From the NCBI RefSeq assembly GCF_014529535.1, contig NW_023503584.1, forward strand, positions 1,092,190-1,156,189: 64,000 nucleotides of DNA, written 5' to 3'. Shown piece after piece: positions 1-10,900 of this stretch (within the stretch, counting starts at the first letter, position 1; each line of letters starts with the position of its first letter). Under the pieces are notes generated by a model, which worked only from the letters and a program-made list of their open reading frames with translations, had not been told where the DNA came from and ran no database searches. The DNA is from Bradysia coprophila. Lineage: Eukaryota; Arthropoda; Insecta; Diptera; Sciaridae. A program made the position numbers and the translations under genes.

Positions 1-502
1 ATCGAAAATTATCAAAAATAATATCGATAATCGATAATAATTGATATTTCGATAATTATCAAAATATCGATATCTCGATAATAATCAAAATATCGATATT
101 TTGATAATTATCGAAAAATCGATATTTTGATAGCTACTATGAATATGAATATTTAGATAAACCAATACAAATGCATGCAGTTTTCAGCTGTAACTCTTCC
201 ATCTTTCCATTAGGATGATGATAAATTAGACAGAGATCTCGAAAAGTTGCTTAGAACAGTTTTCAATTTCTTCACAGTAACATAACTTTATGATTATCAA
301 TTATTTTCGGAAATATCAAAATTTGATAATTATTGAAATATCGATATTTTGATAATTATCGATATTTCGATAATTATCAAATTATCGATAATTCGATAAT
401 TATCGATAATTATCAAATTATCGATAACGATTTGATATATCAATTATCGATAAATTGTTTTGATTGATATTATCGATAATATAAAAGGTCTCCCATCCCT
501 AG
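1..502. repeat. AT-rich ATCGAT/ATAATTATC simple repeat, probably intronic
   Basis: Bases 1-130 and 300-480 are dense imperfect copies of short palindromic words such as ATCGATAATTATCGAT and CGATATTTTGATAATTATC. The stretch between them is ordinary AT-rich sequence. The repeat runs up to a pyrimidine-rich splice-acceptor-like sequence, TCTCCCATCCCTAG, ending at 502. It is therefore likely to lie in an intron of the gene whose last exon follows. No coding sequence is visible in it. Confidence 0.6.
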
Positions 503-1707
503 TTGCTGGTGAAGCTTTCGCCTATCGGAAAAAAACGTATGGAATGCCACAGAATGGAATTAAGTTCAAAGACCATCGACGAATTCTGAAAACGTTCGGA
601 AATTTTGTGACGACAGTTACATGCATCACGAACTTCAGCGACATCGGCCTGAATACAAGGCAGATGATTTCTGCTTTCAAATGGTTGGAAGTATATTGTG
701 CTGAATCGCTCAAACATATCAATATTATTGGTATGGAGAAGATTGACTTGCCGCCATCAGCAATAAGACTAATGCCTAAGCTTCAAAGAATCGATTTTTC
801 GATGCCGATTTCTGATCGAATGTTACGAAAAGCGCTCTGGAATTGCAACGAACTGGTGGAATTGAATTTGATGATGTACGAGGGGCCTTTCCATTTGCAG
901 GATCATCGTTTCCCCCAATTGGAGAAACTGTCGAACCGTGTGCGCCTTAACCGTGACACAGATTTTAACAAGATCGAGACATTCTTTCGGCATCATACGA
1001 AACTGACAAGCCTCAGTACACAGTTTCTCATCAACTACCACGGTGATCGTGCCATTGATTTTGCATTTCTCAAACATTTGCCGGATTTGAAGAAGCTGAG
1101 TTTGATTTTGGTCGGTGAGCCGATCGTAGGCACAGAAGCTTTCGCCTATTTAAAAAATTTACAAGAATTCTCCGTCGATAGCAGCCGCGATAAGCGAACA
1201 GACGCGTTAATACTCGAAAATCTAGCGTCAGTCGACTCACTGGTAAAGCTGGTCCTGGAATTACCGGAAGTAGGTCACTTGGTTGCAGGCATCGGCCGAT
1301 TCAAAAAACTTTCGAAATTAGAAATTTCTTCAAACGGCGTATATCCGCACGGTACATTTGACAACGCAAACATTTCTAGCTTGTCTCAACTTCGTGACAG
1401 CACCTTAACCGAATTGGAGATTGGCTGTATCAAGTTACTGGAACCTGAATCCATTGTGAACGTCGTTCGTAACTTGAATAAATTGAAGATCTTGAAGCTG
1501 TACTGTGAAACGGAGTTGTCTGAGACAATCTGTCTTCGTCTGGCAAACGTTTGTTCGTCGCAGAGACGAAAGCTCATAATCATTCTCGAAAAGGAAGTTG
1601 TTGATGACATGAACTTCGACTTTGATTACATCGGAACGTTCAACAAAAACCACGGATCGTTTGTCGAAGTCAAAATTGATACTTGTCCATTAAAATTAAA
1701 TGATTAA
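503..1707 (+). CDS. F-box/LRR-like protein, 3' exon (5' partial)
   Basis: A long open frame of about 400 codons ends at TAA 1705-1707. The protein has degenerate leucine-rich spacing of the ribonuclease-inhibitor/F-box-LRR kind (for example LPDLKKLSLILV, LNKLKILKLYC). It has no signal peptide or membrane segment, so it is probably cytosolic. The first residues (VAGEAFAYRKKTYG) resemble the end of an F-box helix as seen in insect F-box/LRR proteins. The frame is open only back to a TAA at 451-453, inside AT-rich repeat. A convincing acceptor (TCTCCCATCCCTAG) ends at 502, in frame, so I infer that upstream exons carrying the F-box lie before the window. The alternative is an intronless 387-residue protein from ATG 544, or a 5'-truncated copy. 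If the F-box exists, the protein would be an SCF ubiquitin-ligase substrate adaptor; no F-box is visible here. Codon use and frame integrity look genic. Confidence 0.6.
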
Positions 1708-1765
1708 ATAAAATATGAAGCCTCGTACGGCTACTTGATTTAAAATTGTTTTGTCATGGTTCAGC

Positions 1766-1961
1766 CACGGCAGAGTAAAATGGACCAGGCAGTAGCGCTT
1801 CATTTTTGAAACGTCAAATAAGGGACCTAATACACCGTATGAAGTCAAATGAACACTGCCATAAATTGAATTAATTTCATTCACAAAATTTAAGGCTACT
1901 AGATAGTTCAGGTCCCTAATCAAATCAAGCGCCCCTGCCTGGTTTATTTTATTCTGCAGTG
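1766..1961. mobile_element. MITE, CACGGCAGAG family, copy 1
   Basis: Terminal inverted repeats begin CACGGCAGAGTAAAAT and end ATTTTATTCTGCAGTG. The inner part of the repeat (ACCAGGCAG...CTGCCTGGT) is also inverted. It is flanked by the direct repeat GTTCAGC at 1759-1765 and 1962-1968, a 7-bp target-site duplication. Interior segments such as GACCTAATACACCGTATGAA and GATAGTTCAGGTCCCTA are shared with the copies at 2024, 20849 and 29879. It is non-autonomous and has no ORF. Confidence 0.85.
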
Positions 1962-2023
1962 GTTCAGCCGTTCAATATGATTCTGTGATTTGTAGGTTCT
2001 TTTGCTGGTCAACGGTCACATAA

Positions 2024-2245
2024 CACGGCAGAGTAAAAGTAACCCAGGCAAGAGCGCTTGTTTGACTAGGGACCTGAGTTATCTAGTAGTCTTATATATT
2101 TTGCGAATTAAATTTTTCAACTTATGTCAGTGTTCATTTGAGTTCATTTTCATACAGTGCATTAGGTCCCTCATTTGACTTTTCAATAATGAACCGCTCC
2201 TGCCAAATGAACCGCTCCTGCCAGGGTTACTTTTACTCTGCCGTG
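2024..2245. mobile_element. MITE, CACGGCAGAG family, copy 2
   Basis: The ends are CACGGCAGAGTAAAAGTAAC and GTTACTTTTACTCTGCCGTG, a perfect 20-bp match at the tips. The flanking 7-bp direct repeat CACATAA lies at 2017-2023 and 2246-2252. The interior is inverted relative to copy 1. A 17-bp word (AATGAACCGCTCCTGCC) is tandemly duplicated near the right end, around 2190-2222. Confidence 0.88.
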
Positions 2246-2635
2246 CACATAAATATTATATTCAGAGTGAATTCTATAATAAGGAGCTAAAAGGGCGGAT
2301 ACAGGCAGGTAGTTAAAACGTCAGAGGGAGCATTAGTATGTTAACTTAACTTCACTATGATAGATTTGCTTTGCTCCGAAATTATTTAGTAACGCTGCCA
2401 ATTGCATCGGAACGGCAAAGATTTGGCTTGATTTCTACCACATTCCAAATTTCAATGCTCAGGCCAGTAGAGAGGAAACCTCCGTTAGTCTCAATTTTCA
2501 TTCTCAGTTATTCATTCTTTGTTCGAAGTTTTCTGTCGGCAGAAATGTTCTGTTTTACTGTAAGTAAAAAGTTTACAAGAGGGATGAAAATGTCGATTAT
2601 TTTTTAATGTTCGCCCCACTTCCTATCGTATTATC

Positions 2636-3009
2636 CAACGTTCTGAAAGAACAGGTTAAGACACTTTCGAGTTGATCACGAAGGCGATGGAATCCTGTAG
2701 CGCCAACTAGGTTTGTGTATGACGATTTCAACTTAACAAAAAAAAATTGTTTCCAAGTTGACTTTTCAAACAATTATTACATGTCTAAATTGTCAAGATT
2801 TGTGTTTCACCCAAGGCTTGTATACTTTAGGGAGGTCACGTAGATCGCCATTTTCCATACAAACAAACTCACCAAAATTGAATTTGTATGGCGTGGTGAA
2901 TTTTTTGTATGAAACGTGGTGTGTAACCCACGTATCTGCATCTGCGTGACCTCCCCAAAGTATACAGCCTTGGTTTCACCTGCCTTCGTAAGTGTCTTTC
3001 AGAACCTTG
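2636..3009. mobile_element. hAT-like MITE (CAAGGTTCTGAAAG family) carrying a nested insertion
   Basis: The left end reads CAACGTTCTGAAAGAACAGG and the right end AGTGTCTTTCAGAACCTTG, matching the intact copy at 39418-39606. Direct repeats GTATTATC at 2628-2635 and 3011-3018 (one extra T at 3010) look like an 8-bp target duplication, as expected of hAT elements. The interior is interrupted by a second MITE at 2812-2972. Without it the element is close in size to the 189-bp copy. Confidence 0.8.
2812..2972. mobile_element. hAT-like MITE (CAAGGCTTGTATACTTT family), nested in the previous one
   Basis: Ends CAAGGCTTGTATACTTTAGG and CCCAAAGTATACAGCCTTG are inverted repeats, followed inward by GAGGTCACG/CGTGACCTC. 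A perfect 8-bp direct repeat GTTTCACC flanks it at 2804-2811 and 2973-2980. The paralogous element at 39418-39606 has this site uninterrupted (around 39545-39560), which confirms the insertion boundaries. A degenerate relative is at about 50277-50460. Confidence 0.9.
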
Positions 3010-3117
3010 TGTATTATCTCCCAATCTATGCTTTTGATTTTCTGAATGTTTCTACTGTCGTTTTTAGCTAATAGCAGTGGACAGTAATCAAACATCAATC
3101 GGTGTATGAACAACAAA

Positions 3118-3330
3118 ATGAAGTAAAAGATTGTGCATTAAACACCAAAAAATTAGTTCAAACAATAGAAGTATTAGATGAGATGATTATATTGTGATGC
3201 TAGTTTGTTTAAACTGATTTCTCTTTGTTTACTATAGCACGTAATAAGTGTATGCAAAGCAGTGTAGCACTGCTCCTCGCATTAACATAGAAAATGTTAG
3301 GAGGTATCAGAAATTACTTCGAATTTCTTT
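3118..3330. repeat. Dispersed repeat, copy A (related to 10665-10870)
   Basis: The stretch beginning AGTAAAAGATTGTGCATT is collinear with 10668-10870 over about 200 bp. Shared words include AACAATAGAAGTA, TCTCTTTGTTTACTA and the ACTGCTCCT/CCGCTCCT plus GCATTAACATA segment. Shorter relatives of its left part occur near 21165-21235. No ends or target duplication could be defined, so its class is unknown. Confidence 0.6.
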
Positions 3331-4045
3331 CGGTGAGACTGGAGTTATACTTTGGTGTGAGTTAGAGAACGCAATAAAAGCAAGCACAACCTTATCGGAA
3401 CGTTATGACACACGAGTGTTCAAATTGTCCCACTGTCTCTGAAGATATACAAATAGTTGTCCAATTACAATTCTCTTTCAAATGAACAATTTAATCGAAA
3501 AAGTTTATAAAAAAAATTTATTAAGAATTTTACTACAATCAAAGCTTTTTATATGTACAAATTACGAAAGTTTATTGGCATTAAATAAAAACTAAACGAT
3601 AACATAATGGCACATTACATAATTCACTAAAAATATAAAAAAAAATGTTTTTGTTTATTAAAAATAAATTTTTGTTTGTTTGTTCACATTGCAATTTATA
3701 TCATCTTTTCATCTACAAATAAACATTTGAATTGACCCAGAGCATTGACCATTTACGAGACATTTAAGTGAAGTGTAATTGCAGGAAAAACAATTTTCTA
3801 TTTTTATTTGAAAATAAGAGCAATTTGAAGGTGACATTTGCAATTTTAAGAATATAAAAGCACTCGTATGGTCTCGTCCGAAAAAGAACATCCTTACGAG
3901 TCGTTCTTGAAAATTGAGATTTAATCGATGTATATTTAAAAGGTTTTCTACTTTTACAAGTCCCTATCTCCTGTAGATCTAGAGTACACAGATAAAAATG
4001 AGATGACAATTTCAAGAGACAATTGAATTACTTCCAAATAGTACA

Positions 4046-4207
4046 GTCGGAGGCAGTGAAATTTCAGCATGAATTTGTTTCAGCTGATCCACAAATACAA
4101 TCAAAACCGTTTATCCTTGTTTCTACGGTTGAAGCTGATACAAACACTCGTGTGGTAGTGGTAAAACCGTATAAAGACGTATAAACACTTGAGACAAATT
4201 CATGCAG
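4046..4207. mobile_element. Short inverted-repeat element (hairpin)
   Basis: Left sequence GGCAGTGAAATTTCAGCATG and right sequence CATGCAGAAATTTCACTGCC are inverted, with further complementarity inside (AATTTGTTTCAGCTGA opposite GAGACAAATT). A diverged relative is visible at 47456-47730. No target duplication was resolved. Confidence 0.6.
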
Positions 4208-4953
4208 AAATTTCACTGCCTTCAACTGTAAGTAATTCTTTAGGAATTATATTCTGAAACCCAGCTAGGAATTGAAGAAATATAATTCATTCAGGGATTA
4301 AAACTGGGACCAAACAATGATGATATTAAGGTTTACCGATCAGTAATAGTAATTAGGTTCCGAATTTGGAGTTAAATAAAAGTAATTCCTGAGGAAATTA
4401 AATTTTAATTCCAAAAAAGATTCTATTGTATACTGTTAATCCCGAAAAGATTAGGATCTTCATCCATATCTGTGTGAGTGATTGTCTCCATACATAAAAT
4501 GAAGCAAATAGTTCAAGTTCTAGGTCAATTGTGTTGTGTGCAATCGGACACCGATGGCATCTTAGACGAAAGAGTCAGGATTAAATCATATTTTTATATA
4601 ACAAAAATATAATAATCGAAAATGAAATAAATAAAAAAATAATAATAATTTTGTAATCAAATTACTTACTTCATACGAAACATTCATCATAATAACTATG
4701 CAGTAGGCTCCCACAGTTCATAAGTTCATGAAAAATATCTGGAAAATTTCGATCGTTGCTAAAGTTCAAAGACCAACTCACAATATTGCTTTACGCCACG
4801 CATAACTTTTCGATGATCTTCAGACAGTTAGTGAATCAATTTTCACTTGCAGAACCGATGTACATTTCGTAAACCAATCTTTTCCAGATATCATTCATGA
4901 TCTCTTGTCTACTCGTCTTAACTTACAAAAATACTTCAAAATTCAGCTTCCAT

Positions 4954-7900
4954 TTATGCTAACGTCTCAAACAACGGTCTAGCATCGCCAATCTTAATTA
5001 TACCGAAGAAACTCTTCGCTGGTTCGAACAATGTGTACCGATGATTGCCCAAATCGTTCAATTGGATCGTATCACCGTTACGTAAATAAACAACGCCACT
5101 GGTGAAACAAGTATTACTTTTGATCACTGGCTGGTGTGAATGTGTCATTGTGGTGCATTGCAGGAAGGATTGAGCATTATGCTGCACAACAAATCCGTTT
5201 GTATCGTGAGCGTCATGGTAGAAAATCTGTATGGAAAAGAAAGTGTCGCAAATTGAGATTTTTCGATTTATCTCGTTCGGTTTTACTGTGCAATCTACCT
5301 GCGCATAGACGTTGTAGAGACCGTTCTCTTGAATTGTGACGACACCTCTGTCTAATTTAAAGAATCGATCCATGGATAAAATATTCACCCATGGTGATGC
5401 TTCCCAGTCGGTGTATGTTCCGCCAGCGTGACGCAAACGACCATTACCTGAATGAGTGAGAAAACACGTTTTCCGATTTTATTTTTCTTCTTGTTTTTTT
5501 TGGGAGATTATGAATGGCACAGCATCATGGGCCATGATTCATGGCATTGCTCTTAAAATATGTTTTGTAAGCAAAACTGTCTGTTGCTTTATTCATTGAA
5601 CGATTTTGATAATTATGTAATTGACGGTAATCTAGGCCGGTTTGGTGTCATGAGAATCACCATCAAATTGTTGGAAAAAAATGTTTTCCGTTGAAAATCT
5701 TCTACGGAATGAATCACCTCAAAGATGTAATTTACATAAAACCATCTCCAGAGACCAGATCTAATGTAATTCTGAGAGTGGAAAAATCGAATGATTTTTT
5801 TTATTGTACTCTCAAGGGTTGTCTGTTAGTTCTGCGTGTGAAAGAGCTTCAACTGGATGATGGGGAAAATTTTCATTGTTGCATTGTAATTTTGTCAAGC
5901 CATTCAATTTCCTTGCACGCACACCATCAACATAATCTTGACCGATTGTACCAAGGGGAACGAAACGGATGTAACGGATGGACATCGAATCAAAGTTAAA
6001 TTTCGATTTGAATAGATGTCGTAGAGTCTCTAAACCGGTTGAAGTATCAGATTATAGAATAAGCAGGCTAACTTGCGGTTTGATATTTTCATTTTAATGA
6101 TTTTACAGATGAAAACAACGCACTTCAAGCAAAAGTGATCATAGTGGTCAGGTGCAGAAAGTACTCTATTTTACATGAAAATGTTTTTACAGTTGTGTGA
6201 CACACTGTCAAGTTTCAGTTATTTAGTGTACCACTCATGCTTGAAGTGCGATGATGAAAAGAAAACGACAGTATTTTGGGTGGCGGAACCAGTCTCCGGA
6301 CATATACCAGTAGTCGGATACCTATTGTTCTTTCATTCATAAAAAGTTTATCGATGAAAGAAGAATAGGCGTCCGATTGATTACAATTCCGGAGACTGGT
6401 GCGCCGATGCATCAAAGCTTTTGACGTTTTTTTTCATCTTTCAACAATTTTCAGCACGGTAGTTTTATTGCCTGTTCAGCCTGTTTTACTTTTAAAAAAA
6501 TCCAAAATTTCCTCAAATTTGTCAAAAAATTGTTAAGAAATTTTACAAAATTTAGCAAATCCATTTCCTAAAAATAGGCTCTGGTACGACCTATTTAGTC
6601 CGGTAAACAGGCTATTTATTACAGCCCCTTGCCAGTTATGAGTACTGAAAGAGAAAATCGAGTCACAACAATGTGTGATTGAAAGTGACAAAACCCGTGG
6701 TACGTAACTGACCTCTTTACCCTACATGACTTGGGACACTGCGAAATTATTACTAATCGGTTTTTATACATCAATTCAACTTACCTTCGTAATTTTCATT
6801 ATTTCCATTGGTGTATTTGCTTGTGTCACCACTATAATGGATGGCTATACTCTTAAAACGATTCTGATTTGCTGATCGACCTACTTACAACAATCGTAAA
6901 AGTTGTATAAGTTAAACAAATTATCGAATTTATTGTTCTCTGTATCATCGTCGCTTACCTCGTTTAGGTTTATGAATCGGTCCCGAATGGATGGATTCAA
7001 CTTCAGCGCTATCCTAAAATTAAAAGTTTTTTTTTGCATTAATCTCTAACGCTTTAAAAATGTTTAATCATGTTGATAGCAAGCTTTGCCGGCGATGCTT
7101 CGCATTTGGTATTCTTTTGAATGACAGTTAAAAAAGCCCAAATATAATTAGAAAAGCAAGGCCTTCATCGTACAGACCACAAAGGTAACCTTTTACAAAC
7201 GGAAATCGCAATGCAATCATTTAATCTGGTACTTCTTTTGTTCAAAGCATCACCTATACGAAATCTTTTAATTCATTCGTTTCAGTATACAGCGTTTGTA
7301 AAAGGTTAAGCGAACCCTCAATTTTTCAAAATGTTTTAGAACCAAATTTTCGAGAAGCATTAAAAAGCTGTTGCACATTTCACGCCGATTACGCCTTAAG
7401 CAGAATATAAATTAGGAATTTATGTTTACCACCGTACGTCCTTTTCTCATCAATTTAGCGAATTCACTTTTTTTCACAGTTCGACGAAAGGCTTTCGATT
7501 TGTCCTCGTTTGTGGGCATGGCCCGACCTGATCGTACACCTACACCGTAGGATGAAGTGGCAACATCATCCTAAAAATAAACCATTTGGTAAAGGCATGA
7601 AAGTAGCGGGGGCAAGAGGTTGAAGAGTTTTTAGACCCGTACGAAGTACTGGGGTCTTATAGGTTTACGCATACGTTTGTAACACGTCGAATTGGACTCC
7701 CTGAGTAAGGGGAAACCTATTGTGGTTGTCTAGAGATGCCAAATCCGCGAAAAAAAAAATGTCCGTCTGTCCGTCTGTCCGTCTGTCTGTCTGCACGATA
7801 ACTTGAGTAAAACGCATCCAATTTTGAAAATTCTTTTTTTTCCCGTTTGGTAATGTCAAAAGACAGGCTAAGTTCGAAGATGAGTGATTTTGGATCGACC

Positions 7901-10900
7901 CCTCCCGAGCTGTGGCCCAATAAGTGCTTTACGGTTTTTCGAAGATATCTCCGGACATTTAAACGTTAAACTTGTAAGTGATACGTCAAATAAAAGGTAT
8001 TTACAATACCGATCGACAAAAAAAAAGTTTATGGAAATCGGATGACCGACTCGTGAGTTAGACCCCTTGGTGTGGAACAGGCACAGGGCGGCAAGCAGTT
8101 TTTGCTTGTAGGTCGGCCACATTTGAACATATTTCGTCTGTTTTAGCTTTATTAGATAGGTATTGACCGTACCAATCAGGGAAAAAAAAGTTTATGAAAT
8201 TATGTTCTCCGGAGCGTGAGCTAGGTCTCTTGGAGTGAGCTCTTATCTGGCTACTCGGAAGTACAGTGAACGTGGTGTATTTTGACAATATCTCGAGTAA
8301 ATTTTGACCGAATTTCATGAATTTTTTTTGTTTGAAAGGTATTAACGAATGTAAAGCGTCGGTACTATTTCCGGTCTCCTAACAAAATGGCTGCCGGCGG
8401 CCATATTGGATTTTAGTAAAACAGAAATATCTTGGGAAAAATTATACTTAGAGAGTTTCTGTTAACATGGAAATAATTTGTTATGTGTGTGGGGTTTCAG
8501 GGATTCCATATATGGACATCTATATATACCTATATACAGCTATATTGAGCTATACACAGGCATATAGAGCTATATAATAGCATATTCCTCTGTGAAATGT
8601 TTATATGTTTATATGAAATATAGGTAAATATAGCGGTATATAGCTGTTTAAATAGGAATTTATGAAATTTGACTTCGTACGGGGCTGTCTATATTGCCTC
8701 CGGCAATTTAGTTGTATATGATAACAAGGCAAAGAGTGGATAATGTAAGTGATTTAAAAGGAAGAATAGTTTTTCAGCAGAGAAGAAAATGAAGTAAGAG
8801 AAATGAAGAGTTTCACATTAAAGGCTTTTGATACGAATAGGTGTTTCGTACGGGTCGGCGTTAGCTATGTTTTTATTGGAGTTTTAGCCATTTATTGTAA
8901 CGCACCAGAATTGTAAATTGATGGGAAAAGTGAATTTCAGGGAAAGGTGGTAATGTCAGGGGAATAGTAGTTCTTACAATACCGTTTGACGCCCTAGTCG
9001 TTACCAAAGTCAGTCACATTAAACTACTGAGTTATTTGATTGCAACAATGCAACATAAGTGAATGTTCAGATTCAGATTGAATTTGCATGGATTCAAAAT
9101 TAACTCTCAACAAAAAATGTCTGCGAAATTAGCAGTGCAGATTCTGCGCTTATCTTCACACATTGGGCCGCTTCAACGCACTGTCAGTGCGTTGGCCACT
9201 TTCATCACTAGTCAACTAAATCGAATTACAAAATCAAATGGAAAATTATATTAACCTGTTGATTTGTACGCTGATTGGCATATTGATGTGAATTATGTTC
9301 ATTTGATGTTCGACTAGCATGGTTTCGATAGGGCGATTGTACATATTCTGTTGGGGGTGAACGATGCTGTTGGTATTTCTTGGGGAATGAATTATGATGA
9401 TATGCTGGTAGATTGTGTGCAGAAGGTGTTCTGTAATGGTAAAAGAAAAGACGAAGATGAAATACTGTCTGTGTATTGCCGCACACACAAAAAGAAAAGA
9501 AAAGAATTTGGGTCAAACTGAAAAGAATTTATCGATTTTATCATCATTTCATTTCATACCTTCCATCATTCCAATCGTGTCGCAATGCTGGTCTTTTTTT
9601 GCCCAACAGTAACCTACTAATTTCATCGTCCACCCTTGGATTGGTTCTGTTACGTTTCAATGCATATGATTCTTCGACAATCGGAACACCATGTATAGAC
9701 GTTGATCGTACATTCCTTCGGCAATAGAACAGATGTCGTTCAGTGATCAGACTTCCATCGTTTGAAATTATGTACCTTACCTTTTGCCTGCATTGTCGTC
9801 GTACATATTATTCTCGTCAATTTCGTAATCATCCGGATCGAAATCGCTGCTTCCCTCTAAATCATCATCCTCGTAAAATTCTTCGTCATCGGTTTCATCG
9901 AATGCTCCGAACGAGCCCTCTTCGTTCGGTTCGGGCATCACTGCTGTGTGATCGTACTGTATGGACAAAAAAAGAGTTGTTGGTTAAAGATATGTGTAAG
10001 AAACGGTAGCCCTCAAGTGAGAAAAAGTTTCATGAAAGGGTAACCAAAGGTAAAGGGACCGTAGAGGATACAAAAAGCCACTCCGCTATGTCTGAGCCGA
10101 TCAATTCCCATTCAACATTTTTTGAATTTCAATTTTTTCCCAATTTTGTATGGATTTTCACGGCAGTCATCAAGCAAAAAAAATGTTTTTTTTGAAAGGG
10201 TACTTAAGAAAAGAGTATTGCTAGGAGTGATGTGTCCTCAACGGACTCAGAAAGCTGTTCTAATATATCTGAGGTGATCCTTCAAAAAACCTTTTTTTTC
10301 TATTGAGACCACCGTGAAGAAGGAATCAGATACAAGTACCATTGATTCCTTAATCGCAATCATTTCTCATATGAGTTTAATCTCAAAATTAACGCAGAAT
10401 AGTCGCCGTCAACGTCTTAGAAATAAAATGTTAGAGTGGGTATGAGCGACATACTGTAAAGAGAGTTTTACTGGAAACGTCCACAATCTGTATTCCAAAT
10501 TCCTTTGTATCTTTGTGCTTAATACTGAAGTGTCATCTCTAGCAATTAACATCGATCGAATGAAACGCGAGCGAAACGTTTACGCCTTCATTTTCCTAGA
10601 ACTGTCTAGCGAAATGTCCTCCTCGTCCTCATTAGAAGAAAGTGTTGTTTTATAGAGAAACAAAAGTGAAGTAAAAGATTGTCCATCAAACACCAAAAAA
10701 TAGTTAAAACAATAGAAGTACCAGATGCAACGATAATAACTGTGATGCGCGTTGGTTAAAAATGATATCTCTTTGTTTACTAGCACCCATTGAGTGTAAG
10801 ATCTTGCAAAGCACCATAGCACCGCTCCTAGCATTAACATAAAAAATATTTGGCGGCTGATGGTATTGGTATCAGAAAATACTTTGCATTTATTTCGTGC

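Larger units (their letters stand above)
1708..4953. other. Intergenic spacer between the LRR gene and eiger, filled with small transposons
   Basis: No coding sequence is supported here. The spacer holds two MITEs of the CACGGCAGAG family (1766-1961, 2024-2245), a hAT-like MITE with another inserted in it (2636-3009), a dispersed repeat (3118-3330) and a hairpin element (4046-4207). The remainder is plain AT-rich sequence. The two neighbouring genes are convergent, so their 3' ends both face into this spacer. Confidence 0.7.
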
